This document shows positions 28,991 to 36,748 of a DNA stretch of 64,000 bases, piece after piece. Source of the DNA: Pantoea piersonii. GTDB taxonomy: Bacteria; Pseudomonadota; Gammaproteobacteria; Enterobacterales; Enterobacteriaceae. Location: positions 673,821-737,820 of the forward strand of contig NZ_RARB01000002.1 in the NCBI RefSeq assembly GCF_003612015.1. The letters are read 5' to 3'. Under the pieces are notes generated by a model. It was not told the origin of the DNA and made no database searches. It worked only from the letters and a program-made list of their open reading frames with translations. The position numbers were made by a program, and so were the translations under genes. Position 1 is the stretch's first letter; the number at the start of each line of letters is the position of its first letter.

Positions 28991-29704
28991 ATGCTGATCA
29001 GCACTGAACAATTACGCAGCACCTCAGCGGATATCCGACTCGCCTCTACGCTTGCCGCCGTGGCTGGCGCGCTCAATACCGCAGCATTTGAAGTTGTAGG
29101 CTTTTTCTCGGCCAATATGACAGGAAACGTTTCATCGCTTTCAGATCATCTTGCTAAAGCCAATATGGCTCCGGCCATCTTTTTTCTGTCGGTTATCTCT
29201 GTTTTTATCGCCGGCTCCGCTTTCTCAACGGTCATTATTAATATCGGGCGCAGGCGAAAGATACGCACGGTCTACGCATTGAATATCTTGATTGAGGGAG
29301 CGGGACTGGTTGGTCTCGGCGTCGTTGAAACCTGGCTAACGCCGCTTTCACCTGGAGTCGTATTGATATTATGCCTGAGCTTCCTGATGGGGCTGCAAAA
29401 TGCGGTGGTGACAAGGATATCGAACGCCCGGGTAAGAACCACCCATGTTTCAGGAACCTCGACCGATATCGGCATCGAGCTGGCGATGCTGTTCGATATC
29501 CTGAGACGCAAAGAGTCTCCTGAGTACGCGCCGCTTTATCTTGACCGTCTGAAACTCCATGCCCTAACGCTCTTCTCTTTCCTGACAGGCGGCGTGGCCG
29601 GTATATGGCTCTATCGTCTGCTGGGATATCTTTTTATCATTTTGATCGGCCTTATGCTTGTGCTGCTGGCCTTGCATACTATCTTCAGCCAGCCCCGACG
29701 GTAA
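28991..29704 (+). CDS. DUF1275 (YoaK-like) membrane protein
   Basis: 237 residues with about six hydrophobic segments. Family features are the N-terminal ASTLAAVAGALNTAAFEVVG, the SANMTGNVSSLSDHLA loop and the central FLMGLQNAVVTRISNARVRTTHVSG. Function in the family is unknown. The start at 28991 is where homology begins but lacks a good Shine-Dalgarno; the frame is open further upstream. It borders the AT-rich debris region. Confidence 0.75.
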   Translation: MLISTEQLRSTSADIRLASTLAAVAGALNTAAFEVVGFFSANMTGNVSSLSDHLAKANMAPAIFFLSVISVFIAGSAFSTVIINIGRRRKIRTVYALNILIEGAGLVGLGVVETWLTPLSPGVVLILCLSFLMGLQNAVVTRISNARVRTTHVSGTSTDIGIELAMLFDILRRKESPEYAPLYLDRLKLHALTLFSFLTGGVAGIWLYRLLGYLFIILIGLMLVLLALHTIFSQPRR

Positions 29705-30121
29705 TTTCTGCGATCTTTCATGAAGCGATGCAGATAAAACAGGTTCATCTGTTTCAGGGTGGAAAGTGCCGGGGCAGAGAGGATCTGTGCGCTTCGGCAC
29801 ATCAGGCTGCAACATTGACATCACTATAATGTCTGCCGGAAGATGTTCTGAAAAGAGGTCATTTTTTATTTAGTGCAGCATCTGCTACATAATTTAAACA
29901 CACTCAGTAATCCTTGTTATAACCTTGACAGGTAAAGAAAATAAACATTAAACAGTTAATTTCCTCTGTAATCAGTTTATTGATAACAACTTATCTCCTT
30001 TGATCCCGACACATTTCCCGCAAGCCGCGTCACACAACAATCCAGAGACCAGTTTTCATCCTGCATAATCACTTTGCATCCTCCAGTGTCATGCCTGAAC
30101 CCGTGAAAATCTCTACCTGTG
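29705..30121. other. Gene-free AT-rich stretch at the island's left edge
   Basis: 417 bp with the left direct repeat as its only clear structure. The DUF1275 gene ends just before it. No terminator with a T-tract and no credible coding frame. Confidence 0.4.
29860..29972 (+). repeat. Left copy of the island-bounding direct repeat
   Basis: About 113 bp, imperfectly repeated at 32733-32852. The best block is 29931-29962, matching 32809-32840 at 31 of 32 positions and beginning GGTAAAGAAAATA. Similarity continues into CCTCTG-AA-C and then stops. The right copy runs into a LysR gene; the left copy does not continue as a gene. Confidence 0.7.
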
Positions 30122-30193
30122 TTAGTACATAAAATCGGTTATCACCGAACAGATGAGCAACTCCTGCGCTTTCTGGAAGTCGTGAATCTTCAT
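30122..30193 (-). CDS. 23-codon micro-ORF, possible gene fragment
   Basis: MKIHDFQKAQELLICSVITD and three more residues. It starts within the stop of the upstream micro-ORF (ATGA overlap), which is typical of compact phage-like gene strings. It ends soon after its start, suggesting truncation. Not recognised. Confidence 0.3.
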   Translation of the reverse strand: MKIHDFQKAQELLICSVITDFMY

Positions 30194-30327
30194 GGCTGGC
30201 CCCTTTGATTTAACGTGTCGATAAGGCTGCGCAAGCACGCACGAAGGCGGCGAGTGATCCGTTCTAAAAATGACTCTTCGAACTGGGTGAAGCCCACGAT
30301 GGGTCCATCCACGATAAAAAATGTCAT
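30190..30327 (-). CDS. 45-codon micro-ORF of phage-like character
   Basis: Begins MTFFIVDGPIVGFTQFEES and continues basic and leucine-rich. The ATG at 30327 has AGGA 9 nt upstream. It overlaps the next micro-ORF by 4 bp. Coupled short ORFs on the same strand as several terminator-like hairpins nearby suggest remnant prophage genes. Not recognised as a known family. Confidence 0.4.
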   Translation of the reverse strand: MTFFIVDGPIVGFTQFEESFLERITRRLRACLRSLIDTLNQRGQP

Positions 30328-30638
30328 CGTGGGATTCCTGTTTAGTTGTTCAGGCAAGTACTGACGAAAATAAAAGGCCCAGACATTCCTGTTGGGCTAA
30401 TGATTTGTCTCCGCTCTTTCGCACCGAAATGCGCTGGTGCGAATCCACCGCTGAACTGACTACTCCATCTCTTTTGCGGTATCACTCTTTTTAGGTACAA
30501 CTCATAAGATGTGTATAATGCTAAATTTCTGGTTTAAAAAACTTATAATTTGATCTAAGTTAGCTATATATATGGATTTAATGGTTGGATTGAGCGTTAT
30601 CTAGCTGTTGGTACTGGTTACGTACCCAGGGAGGTAGA
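30328..30638. other. Gene-free stretch with one minus-strand hairpin
   Basis: 311 bp, AT-rich. GGCCCA/TGGGCT (around 30375-30398) preceded by an A-tract would act as a minus-strand terminator. No other structure supported. Confidence 0.4.
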
Positions 30639-30848
30639 ATGTGTAACCTTAATTTTTGTTGCCCTCATTGCGGTTGCAGGAAGTTTGTCTTTACGAATTA
30701 TTGCCAACGCAGGCAAACCAGGCATGGTGCTGCTTGCGCAAAATGTGGGGCCTATCTGACTCCTGACTCATGCTTGATAAATAACGACGAGCAACGGTCT
30801 GACGGAGGCCGGGAAAGTACACCAAGAGAACCTCAGGATCAGGATTAA
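30639..30848 (+). CDS. 69-residue zinc-ribbon micro-protein
   Basis: Two knuckles, CPHCGCRK and CAKCGAYL, about 23 residues apart, with extra cysteines. They form a plausible zinc ribbon, followed by a charged, probably disordered tail ending PREPQDQD. The ATG follows a near-perfect AGGGAGG at 5-6 nt, so translation is likely. Size and motif resemble small phage or plasmid regulators (Com/Ogr-like), but I do not recognise the family. AT-rich flanks suggest horizontal origin. Confidence 0.6.
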   Translation: MCNLNFCCPHCGCRKFVFTNYCQRRQTRHGAACAKCGAYLTPDSCLINNDEQRSDGGRESTPREPQDQD

Positions 30849-31278
30849 TACAAAACGAGCGTGAACGGTGTTACAACAGTCACTATCTGGTGATGGGGGG
30901 CCCGCCACCCGTTCCATTTCTCTTCTGTCAGCAGTTACTGGCCGCACGCTGCGAGCATTGCGCTGGCAACCGGGCAGGCATTTCGGGCACAGATTTTATT
31001 ATTCAAGGATGAGCCCTCTGGCTCTGACAACGTTGATTGCATCGCTCTGGTTGCGAAGTAATCACGCAATTGCATGCCACCTTCAACATGCTTTTAGTCT
31101 GTGTTCTCTGTTGCTGTAAAAGGGAACGCGCAGCCACCTGTCTCTTTACTCCTCTCCCTCTCCTGAATTTGGGCGTAAAAAAAGCCGCCTGAGCGACCTG
31201 CTGGTAAAAAAGGCGGGATATTTAGCCACGCCCGGCGTGTGGTTTCCTTACTTTCCACAGGCAATCAGAGGGAAATAC
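30849..31278. other. Gene-free stretch upstream of the proline-rich micro-ORFs
   Basis: 430 bp. Near 31178 an A-tract followed by GCCGCC and a distal GGCGGG could form a minus-strand terminator, and CCACGCC/GGCGTGTGG (about 31224-31243) forms a small hairpin before the next ORF. No credible gene. Confidence 0.4.
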
Positions 31279-31365
31279 ATGAGCGAACATCAGGGCTTTA
31301 CAAATGACCCTGTACCGCCTCGAATACAGCCAAAACCTTCACCGGCACAAACGCCGAAGAAGTAA
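31279..31365 (+). CDS. 28-residue proline-rich micro-protein A
   Basis: MSEHQGFTNDPVPPRIQPKP followed by SPAQTPKK. The ATG has AGAGGGAAATAC upstream. A similar proline/lysine-rich micro-ORF follows 10 bp later and the pair ends in a good terminator, so this looks like a two-gene micro-transcript. Function unknown. Confidence 0.5.
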   Translation: MSEHQGFTNDPVPPRIQPKPSPAQTPKK

Positions 31366-31375
31366 TGGGCGATAA

Positions 31376-31453
31376 ATGGGCAGAAAAGAGATCATACCTC
31401 ACCATGAAATTCCACGGCCTACTCCTGTGCTGCCGCAACCAAAGCAAAAGTAA
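31376..31453 (+). CDS. 25-residue proline-rich micro-protein B
   Basis: Ends EIPRPTPVLPQPKQK, resembling the tail of the preceding micro-protein (PPRIQPKPSPAQTPKK) in composition and spacing of prolines. It sits 10 bp after that gene and 6 bp before a terminator stem. The Shine-Dalgarno is weak, so reinitiation is the likely mode if expressed. Confidence 0.45.
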   Translation: MGRKEIIPHHEIPRPTPVLPQPKQK

Positions 31454-31459
31454 CTGATG

Positions 31460-31481
31460 AACGCGACTACGGTCGCGTTTT
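31460..31481 (+). terminator. Terminator of the proline-rich micro-ORF pair
   Basis: 8-bp stem AACGCGAC/GTCGCGTT with a TACG loop and TTTT. Confidence 0.75.
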
Positions 31482-31609
31482 CCTCACCAGGGCCGCTTAG
31501 TTACCTCAACTTCTCGCCGTTAATTCACCATACAACCTTCGTCAGCAGGAGATAGTAAATCAGATGCAGGCTCAAGCTCAGGGGAGCGAAAAGCGTGACG
31601 TATAAAAAA

Positions 31610-31625
31610 GCCCCGGCGACGGGGC
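31610..31625 (-). terminator. Minus-strand terminator-like hairpin 1
   Basis: GCCCCG/CGGGGC, loop GCGA, with A6 on the plus strand to its left (T6 in the minus transcript). Confidence 0.6.
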
Positions 31626-31708
31626 AGAGGTAGACCGCGCCCATCTGAGCAGGCTGCGGGATGATCACATCGTTTTATTAGATGCATGCACGCTGCGTCT
31701 TTAAAAAA

Positions 31709-31736
31709 GCCCGCTACGCGAGGAACGGTAGCGGGC
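31709..31736 (-). terminator. Minus-strand terminator-like hairpin 2
   Basis: 9-bp stem GCCCGCTAC/GTAGCGGGC, 10-nt loop, A6 to its left on the plus strand. Confidence 0.6.
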
Positions 31737-32319
31737 AACCGTGGTAGAGCACTGCTACGAGCCTTTTCGGGGCCTCTTGTATTGTCTGGTAATGTTATTG
31801 AGGGCATCCTCACCTTCCAGGCAAGCTTTAAGAATGGCTATTTAAAAGGGAGTGACAAAAGCAATGCTTTGAAGATAGTGGAAATTAACGATAAGTTGCT
31901 AAGGCATTAATAAAAAAATAACATGCAGAATGCGCGTCTGCAAGGGGAGGCTTTATTGTAATATTAGATCCATTTAGATGTGGATATAGTGGCGAGGCTA
32001 AGGCATACCTGGCGTGACTGTCTTTAAGTAAATCTGTATGAAGGCAGGATGGTGCAAGCTATATGTTTTGGTGTCGAGCTCGATGGCTTTTTTCCCCGCC
32101 TTTTCATCTGGCCTCAACCGTGCGCTTACCGTACCTCTTTACCCGAGAAGATTACCCGCCTGTATTGGGGGTAGTAATAGCGAGTCCCGACAAGCAAGAG
32201 AGGCGTCGGCAACCAAAGAGCAAAACAAATCCTTTCCCTGCGCGTAAAAAATGAAGCAATTAAGCAGTTAGATGAGCGGCTAAAAATCAGAACAAAGGGC
32301 AGGGCAACTCTATAAAAAA

Positions 32320-32337
32320 GCCCGCTCAATGGCGGGC
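32320..32337 (-). terminator. Minus-strand terminator-like hairpin 3
   Basis: GCCCGC/GCGGGC, loop TCAATG, A6 to its left on the plus strand. Confidence 0.6.
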
Positions 32338-32572
32338 AAATGCGTGTCTTGTTCTTATCGTTCGCAACACTTTGCTGTGTGCTACAAGGTGATATTACCC
32401 TCGCGGCCCAGGTAAATCCTTTATGAGTGGCGGACTTGTGAGCTGTATCATTGTGTTACCTGAGGCTTAAAAAGCCTGCTTGAGTCAACCTAATCGTAAT
32501 CCGACTACAAAAAAACCGGCGAGCAGCTTTCGCATCGAAACGCCAGGCGGCGAAACGATGAAAGGAGAGGTA

Positions 32573-32650
32573 ATGGAGAGAATTATCGTGCCAGGTAAAG
32601 TTACTGCGACGATTGTCGATGATGACAATAAGTTCCGGCCGACGATCTGA
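32573..32650 (+). CDS. 25-codon micro-ORF with strong ribosome-binding site
   Basis: MERIIVPGKVTATIVDDDNK plus five residues, behind AAAGGAGAGGTA. A second in-frame ATG lies five codons upstream. It probably represents the 5' end of a lost phage-type gene. Not recognised. Confidence 0.35.
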   Translation: MERIIVPGKVTATIVDDDNKFRPTI

Positions 32651-32732
32651 GCGTGGCAGCTTCCGTCTCATTTTGGGCTTCACGTTGACAACCCGGCGGC
32701 CCTACCTGAAGATCAAAGGTAAGTTACACAGG

Positions 32733-32852
32733 CATTTTTTTTATTTAGTACACCTGTCAGGACATAATTTTATTTTTACACACAGAAAACCTTGTTAAGC
32801 GATTGATAGGTAAAGAAAATAGACATTAAACAGTTAATTTACCTCTGCAACC
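32733..32852 (+). repeat. Right copy of the island-bounding direct repeat
   Basis: Counterpart of 29860-29972. It contains the promoter-proximal region, the AGG ribosome-binding site and the first eleven codons of the LysR gene that follows. Confidence 0.7.
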
Positions 32853-33736
32853 TTGAGCGTGAGCGCCACTTTGGCCGGGCGGCGGAGGCCAGTTTCGTCA
32901 GCCAGCCGACGCTCTCAATGCGCCTGAAAAATCTTGAACGCGAACTCGGGCTGTCTTTGATCAACCGCAGCAATAACTTTGTCGGCTTCACGCCGGAAGG
33001 CGACCGCGTGCTGGCGTGGGCGCGGGAAATCGTCTCGGTCTATCAGGGACTAAAGCTGGAAGTGGAGTCGCTGAAGCACGGCGTCAACGGCACGCTGCGC
33101 ATCGGGGTGATGCCGCAGTGCAGCGTGGCTCTGCCGGAGCTGCTGAAAAAGGTGCAGAACCGCTATCCGCAGCTTAACTACCGTATCGCTGCGCTGAGCG
33201 CCGATCAGCTGCTGGAGGCGCTGAACAGCCACACGGTTGACGTTGGCATCGGTTTTTTCGAGCTGGCGACGCTGCGTGAGCTGCATTTTCAGACGGCGTT
33301 CCTGCCTGAACGCGGGGTAGAAGCGATTTTCGATCCCGCGCAGTTTCCCGAACTGGTCAGCGATGAGCCTCTCTCGCTGGCCGCGCTCGCTGCCTTGCCG
33401 CTCTGCCTCTCGGAGCCGACGCGCTATTTTCGCCGCTATCTGGATATGGCTTTCCGCGAAGCGGGTCTGACGCCGCAGGTAATGGTAGAGAGCGCCGCTA
33501 TTCTTGAGCTGGTGCAGAGCGCGCAGGTAGGGCTGGGGGTGCTGGTGTCGCCTGTCGGCCATCTGCTGCCGTCGATGCTGAATGGCATGGCGCAGCGGCC
33601 GATTACCATTACCCATATGGCGCGCCAGGCGGCGCTGGTCATTGCCGAGCCGGGCCGCGCGTCGCCGCTGTCACAACACTTCTTCGACGAGGCGCGCAGC
33701 CACCTCGAAAGCTACGTCGTTTCACCCATGGCGTAA
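32819..33736 (+). CDS. LysR-type regulator whose start codon reads ATA
   Basis: Frame of 305 codons with a normal LysR architecture. The helix-turn-helix reads from DIKQLIYLCNLERERHFG through SFVSQPTLSMRLKNLE, followed by a two-lobed effector domain. Homology begins exactly at 32819, where the codon is ATA instead of ATG although AGG is correctly placed 8 nt upstream; a TAG lies just before. The first standard in-frame start is the ATG at 32918, inside the DNA-binding domain, giving a 272-aa product with no intact DNA-binding domain. So it is a pseudogene by start loss, or uses a rare AUA start. The 3' end overlaps yciW by 25 bp. Confidence 0.7.
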   Translation: MDIKQLIYLCNLERERHFGRAAEASFVSQPTLSMRLKNLERELGLSLINRSNNFVGFTPEGDRVLAWAREIVSVYQGLKLEVESLKHGVNGTLRIGVMPQCSVALPELLKKVQNRYPQLNYRIAALSADQLLEALNSHTVDVGIGFFELATLRELHFQTAFLPERGVEAIFDPAQFPELVSDEPLSLAALAALPLCLSEPTRYFRRYLDMAFREAGLTPQVMVESAAILELVQSAQVGLGVLVSPVGHLLPSMLNGMAQRPITITHMARQAALVIAEPGRASPLSQHFFDEARSHLESYVVSPMA

Positions 33737-34839
33737 AACAGCCGGCTGTTCCAGTTGCCGATCGCGACCGCCTGAATCAGGGCGAACAGCGCTTCCGGAT
33801 GCCAGCCTTCTGCGACCAGCGGCTGCAGATGCGCCGCGCTGAACCGCTCCGGCGAGCGCGTCAGCTGCGCCGCCAGCGCCACAACGCGGCCCTGCGTCGT
33901 CGGCTGGCTGGCGGCCTCATCCACGGATTCCAGCAGCATATTGCGTACCTCGCCCGGGAAAAACTGAAACGCCCAGCGGCAGCCGAGCGTGCGGGCGCAG
34001 GTCGCCTCCGCCAGCGGCGTAAACGCGGCAGGGACGATACGCTGGCGCAGCGTTTGCCAGCCGTAGAGCGCGGCGGCGTCGTGCGCCAGCAGCCAGACCG
34101 TATCGGCGAGCTCGGGATGCGGCTGGCAAAAGGTGACGGCGGCAAGCTGCTCGGCGCTGGCGTAGCGCAGCTCCAGCGGCTTAATACCGGGTTTCCACGT
34201 CTGCCTCTCGGCAAAGCCGTCGCGGCTGGCATCAGGCGGCGGCGTTACGCCCGGCAGCCAGCGCACCGGCAGCGCCAGCAGCGCATGCAAACCGGCGACG
34301 ACGCGCGCCTGATAGCTGACGAAGCCGACGATCTGATTCAGCGTGACGATATCCGGCTCGGTCAGGCCCACGGCGTCCAGCGCCCGGAGCGCCGCCGCGT
34401 TAATCAGTTCCGGCTGCATCGCCAGCTGGCGCGCATACTGCGTCAGCTGGGTCAGGCGGTTGTTGCTCTTCCGCGAAGAGTCGGGGCCGGGCAGGGGATT
34501 GAGGCGCGCCGAATAGTGATTGCACAGGCGCTGCACGCCCGCGATCTGCGCGACGGTCAGCGCGGTGCTGAGTCGATCGTAAAGGGTCAGGGTATGGGTC
34601 AGCGTCGCCGTCACGCGATCGGGAAACAGCAACTGGCTGAGATCTCTCGAGGCCAGCAGCATCGGCTGGCTGGCCTGCAGCAGCGGCTGAAGCGCGCAGG
34701 CCTCCTGCTGTAAACCCAGCAGGAAACGGTCGTTGATAAGGGCTGCTTCGGGAACCAGCGGCTCAGCCTGGATGGCGTGCGGGCTGGTCTGGCTCTCGTA
34801 AAACCAGTGGTGATGGCCAGGATAGCGGCGTTGTTCCAT
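33712..34839 (-). CDS. yciW: YciW-like AhpD/CMD-fold protein
   Basis: 375 residues (E. coli YciW about 400, annotated as putative peroxidase). The alpha-helical N-terminal half has PDRVTATLTHTLTLYDRLSTALTVAQIAGVQRLCNHY, the hallmark stretch shared with E. coli, followed by CMD/AhpD-like helices. I do not see the classical CxxC of AhpD, so peroxidase activity is doubtful. In E. coli the gene is CysB-linked. AAAAGGAATAACC precedes the ATG. Located just before fabI as in E. coli; convergent with the LysR gene. Confidence 0.82.
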   Translation of the reverse strand: MEQRRYPGHHHWFYESQTSPHAIQAEPLVPEAALINDRFLLGLQQEACALQPLLQASQPMLLASRDLSQLLFPDRVTATLTHTLTLYDRLSTALTVAQIAGVQRLCNHYSARLNPLPGPDSSRKSNNRLTQLTQYARQLAMQPELINAAALRALDAVGLTEPDIVTLNQIVGFVSYQARVVAGLHALLALPVRWLPGVTPPPDASRDGFAERQTWKPGIKPLELRYASAEQLAAVTFCQPHPELADTVWLLAHDAAALYGWQTLRQRIVPAAFTPLAEATCARTLGCRWAFQFFPGEVRNMLLESVDEAASQPTTQGRVVALAAQLTRSPERFSAAHLQPLVAEGWHPEALFALIQAVAIGNWNSRLFYAMGETT

Positions 34840-35011
34840 GGTTATTCCTTTTGCAAATAACTGGCACGTCGCGCATGGCGTGAATCCGAAACCGTGACGC
34901 GCGCCCGGGGGCTGGCTTATCGTCGCTTAACGGTAGAGAAGGGCAAAAGATCGATCGGTGATAATTAATAGCCGGTAGCTATAAGGCGGGGAAAGTGAGC
35001 AGCAAAAGAGA

Positions 35012-35030
35012 GGGCGAGCCAGGCTCGCCC
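35012..35030 (-). terminator. Rho-independent terminator of fabI
   Basis: 8-bp stem GGGCGAGC/GCTCGCCC, 3-nt loop. The minus strand continues TCTCTTTTG. Confidence 0.85.
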
Positions 35031-35037
35031 TTACAAC

Positions 35038-35826
35038 TTATTTCAGTTCCAGCTCGTTCATCGCGGCGATGCTGAAGCCGCCGTCAACGTGAACGATCTC
35101 GCCGGTGATGCCGCCGGCCAGGTCAGAACAGAGGAACGCCGCTGAGTTGCCGACGTCTTCGATGGTAACGGTACGGCGAATCGGGGTAACCGCTTCGCAG
35201 TGCGCCAGCATCTTACGGAAATCTTTGATGCCTGATGCCGCCAGCGTGCGGATCGGGCCGGCGGAAACGGCGTTCACGCGCACGCCTTCAGGACCCATCG
35301 CGTTCGCCATATAGCGTACGTTCGCTTCCAGCGACGCTTTTGCCAGACCCATCACGTTGTAGTTCGGGATCGCGCGCTCTGCGCCCAGGTAGGAGAGCGT
35401 CAGCAGGGCGGAGCCCGGGTTCAGCATCTCGCGGCACTCTTTCGCCATCGCAACAAAGCTGTAGGCGCTGATGTCGTGGGCAATCTTAAAGCCTTCACGG
35501 GTAACGGCGTTCACATAGTCGCCATCCAGCTGGTCGCCCGGGGCGAAACCGATGGAGTGAACGAAACCGTCAAATTTCGGCCAGGTTTTTGCCAGTTCAG
35601 TAAACAGCGATTTGATGCTCTCGTCTTCGGCCACATCGCACGGCAGAACAATGTCTGAACCCAGTTCTTTAGCAAACTCTTCCACACGACCTTTCAGTTT
35701 GTCGTTCTGGTAGGTGAAAGCCAGTTCTGCGCCCTGCTTGTGCATCGCCTGCGCAATTCCGTAGGCAATAGAGAGTTTACTGGCAACGCCAGTAATCAGA
35801 ATGCGCTTACCGGAAAGAAAACCCAT
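35038..35826 (-). CDS. fabI: Enoyl-[acyl-carrier-protein] reductase [NADH]
   Basis: 262 residues, as in E. coli. Reduces trans-2-enoyl-ACP in the last step of fatty-acid elongation; target of triclosan and isoniazid-like inhibitors. Catalytic Y156 and K163 in NYNVMGLAK and triclosan-relevant G93 are present. The start at 35826 has AAGGA. It is essential core metabolism, and supplies acyl-ACP precursors also used by RpfF. Confidence 0.98.
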   Translation of the reverse strand: MGFLSGKRILITGVASKLSIAYGIAQAMHKQGAELAFTYQNDKLKGRVEEFAKELGSDIVLPCDVAEDESIKSLFTELAKTWPKFDGFVHSIGFAPGDQLDGDYVNAVTREGFKIAHDISAYSFVAMAKECREMLNPGSALLTLSYLGAERAIPNYNVMGLAKASLEANVRYMANAMGPEGVRVNAVSAGPIRTLAASGIKDFRKMLAHCEAVTPIRRTVTIEDVGNSAAFLCSDLAGGITGEIVHVDGGFSIAAMNELELK

Positions 35827-35894
35827 AGCTGTAATCCTTATGGTCATTGTTGTTGGCGGCCGCATTGGTTAAAAAACAGGCGACCGCGTTAATC

Positions 35895-35916
35895 GACGTG
35901 CGGATTCTAGCACGTC
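35895..35916. promoter_or_regulatory. fabI promoter -10 inside an inverted repeat
   Basis: GACGTGC (35895-35901) and GCACGTC (35910-35916) flank an 8-bp core containing, on the minus strand, the -10 hexamer TAGAAT (35904-35909). A protein bound here would block the promoter. No consensus recognised. Confidence 0.45.
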
Positions 35917-35944
35917 TCAGGCAAATGGGGTAAACCAACCTGTA

Positions 35945-36748
35945 TCAGCGTTCCCGTCGCCAGGCTTCTGCCGTCAGCGCTTCGCCAAAATGGCTGGAAA
36001 TCAGCCGCTTAGTCAGGTCGTGCAGCGGCGAAGCCAGCACGTCGGCGGTGCCGCCGCGCTCGACCACTTCCCCCTGGTGCATCACCAGCACCTGATCGCT
36101 GATGTGCTTCATCATACCGAGATGCTGCGTCACATAAATATAGGTGATGCCGTGCTGCTCCTGTAGCTCCAGCATCAGATTGACCAGCTGGGAGCGCATC
36201 GTCATATCGAGCGAGGCGAGGGCTTCGTCAGCGATAATGACCTTCGGCTGCAGGATCAGCGCGCGCGCCAGGCCAAGACGCTGCTTCTGTCCCGGCGCCA
36301 GCATATGCGGATAGTATCCGGCGTGATCGCGCAGCAGACCCACCTGGCGCAATGTCGCGATGATGCGCTTCTCGCGCGCTTCCGGCGGCAGATCGCTGTT
36401 CAGCCGCAGCGGCAGGTCAAGGATCTGGCTAACGCGCTGGCGCGGATTAAGCGAGGTCGAGGGATCCTGGAATATCATGCGGATGCGCTGGCTGCGGTAG
36501 CCATAGTCGCCAAACTCCAGCGGATGATCGTTAATCAGGATTTCGCCTGCGCTCGGCGCCACCATGCCGCTCAGCATTTTCGCCAGCGTCGACTTGCCGG
36601 AACCGTTCTCCCCGATAACCGCCAGCGTCTGCTTCTCGCGCAGGATAAAGCTCACTGACTTTACCGCCTCGACGTGCTGACGGCGAAAGAGTCCGGTGCG
36701 ATAGCGAAAGGTTTTGCTCAGATTGCGCACCTCAAGCAGCGTTTCCAT
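35945..36748 (-). CDS. sapF: SapF, peptide ABC transporter ATPase
   Basis: 267 residues (E. coli 268). Cytoplasmic ATPase of the SapABCDF system (antimicrobial-peptide/putrescine-linked). Walker A GENGSGKST, signature region LAPGQKQRLGLARALI and Walker B VIIADEALASLD are intact. The ATG abuts the sapD stop with no gap. Confidence 0.97.
   Translation of the reverse strand: METLLEVRNLSKTFRYRTGLFRRQHVEAVKSVSFILREKQTLAVIGENGSGKSTLAKMLSGMVAPSAGEILINDHPLEFGDYGYRSQRIRMIFQDPSTSLNPRQRVSQILDLPLRLNSDLPPEAREKRIIATLRQVGLLRDHAGYYPHMLAPGQKQRLGLARALILQPKVIIADEALASLDMTMRSQLVNLMLELQEQHGITYIYVTQHLGMMKHISDQVLVMHQGEVVERGGTADVLASPLHDLTKRLISSHFGEALTAEAWRRER

Larger units (their letters stand above)
31454..32572. 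other. 1.1-kb AT-rich debris with three minus-strand terminator-like hairpins
   Basis: No gene is supported. Each of three hairpins is preceded by an A6 tract, i.e. oriented as a minus-strand terminator: GCCCCG/CGGGGC (31610-31625), GCCCGCTAC/GTAGCGGGC (31709-31736) and GCCCGC/GCGGGC (32320-32337). Short open frames across them are interrupted by the stems and have no homology I recognise. Best read as residue of several lost transcription units. Confidence 0.5.

Noticed and set aside
29605..29829. 74-codon plus-strand frame overlapping the end of the DUF1275 gene
   Set aside because: Mostly a shadow of that gene, with no start signal and no conserved features.
31686..31910. 74-codon frame across a terminator-like hairpin
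   Set aside because: The frame runs through hairpin 2 and has no ribosome-binding site.
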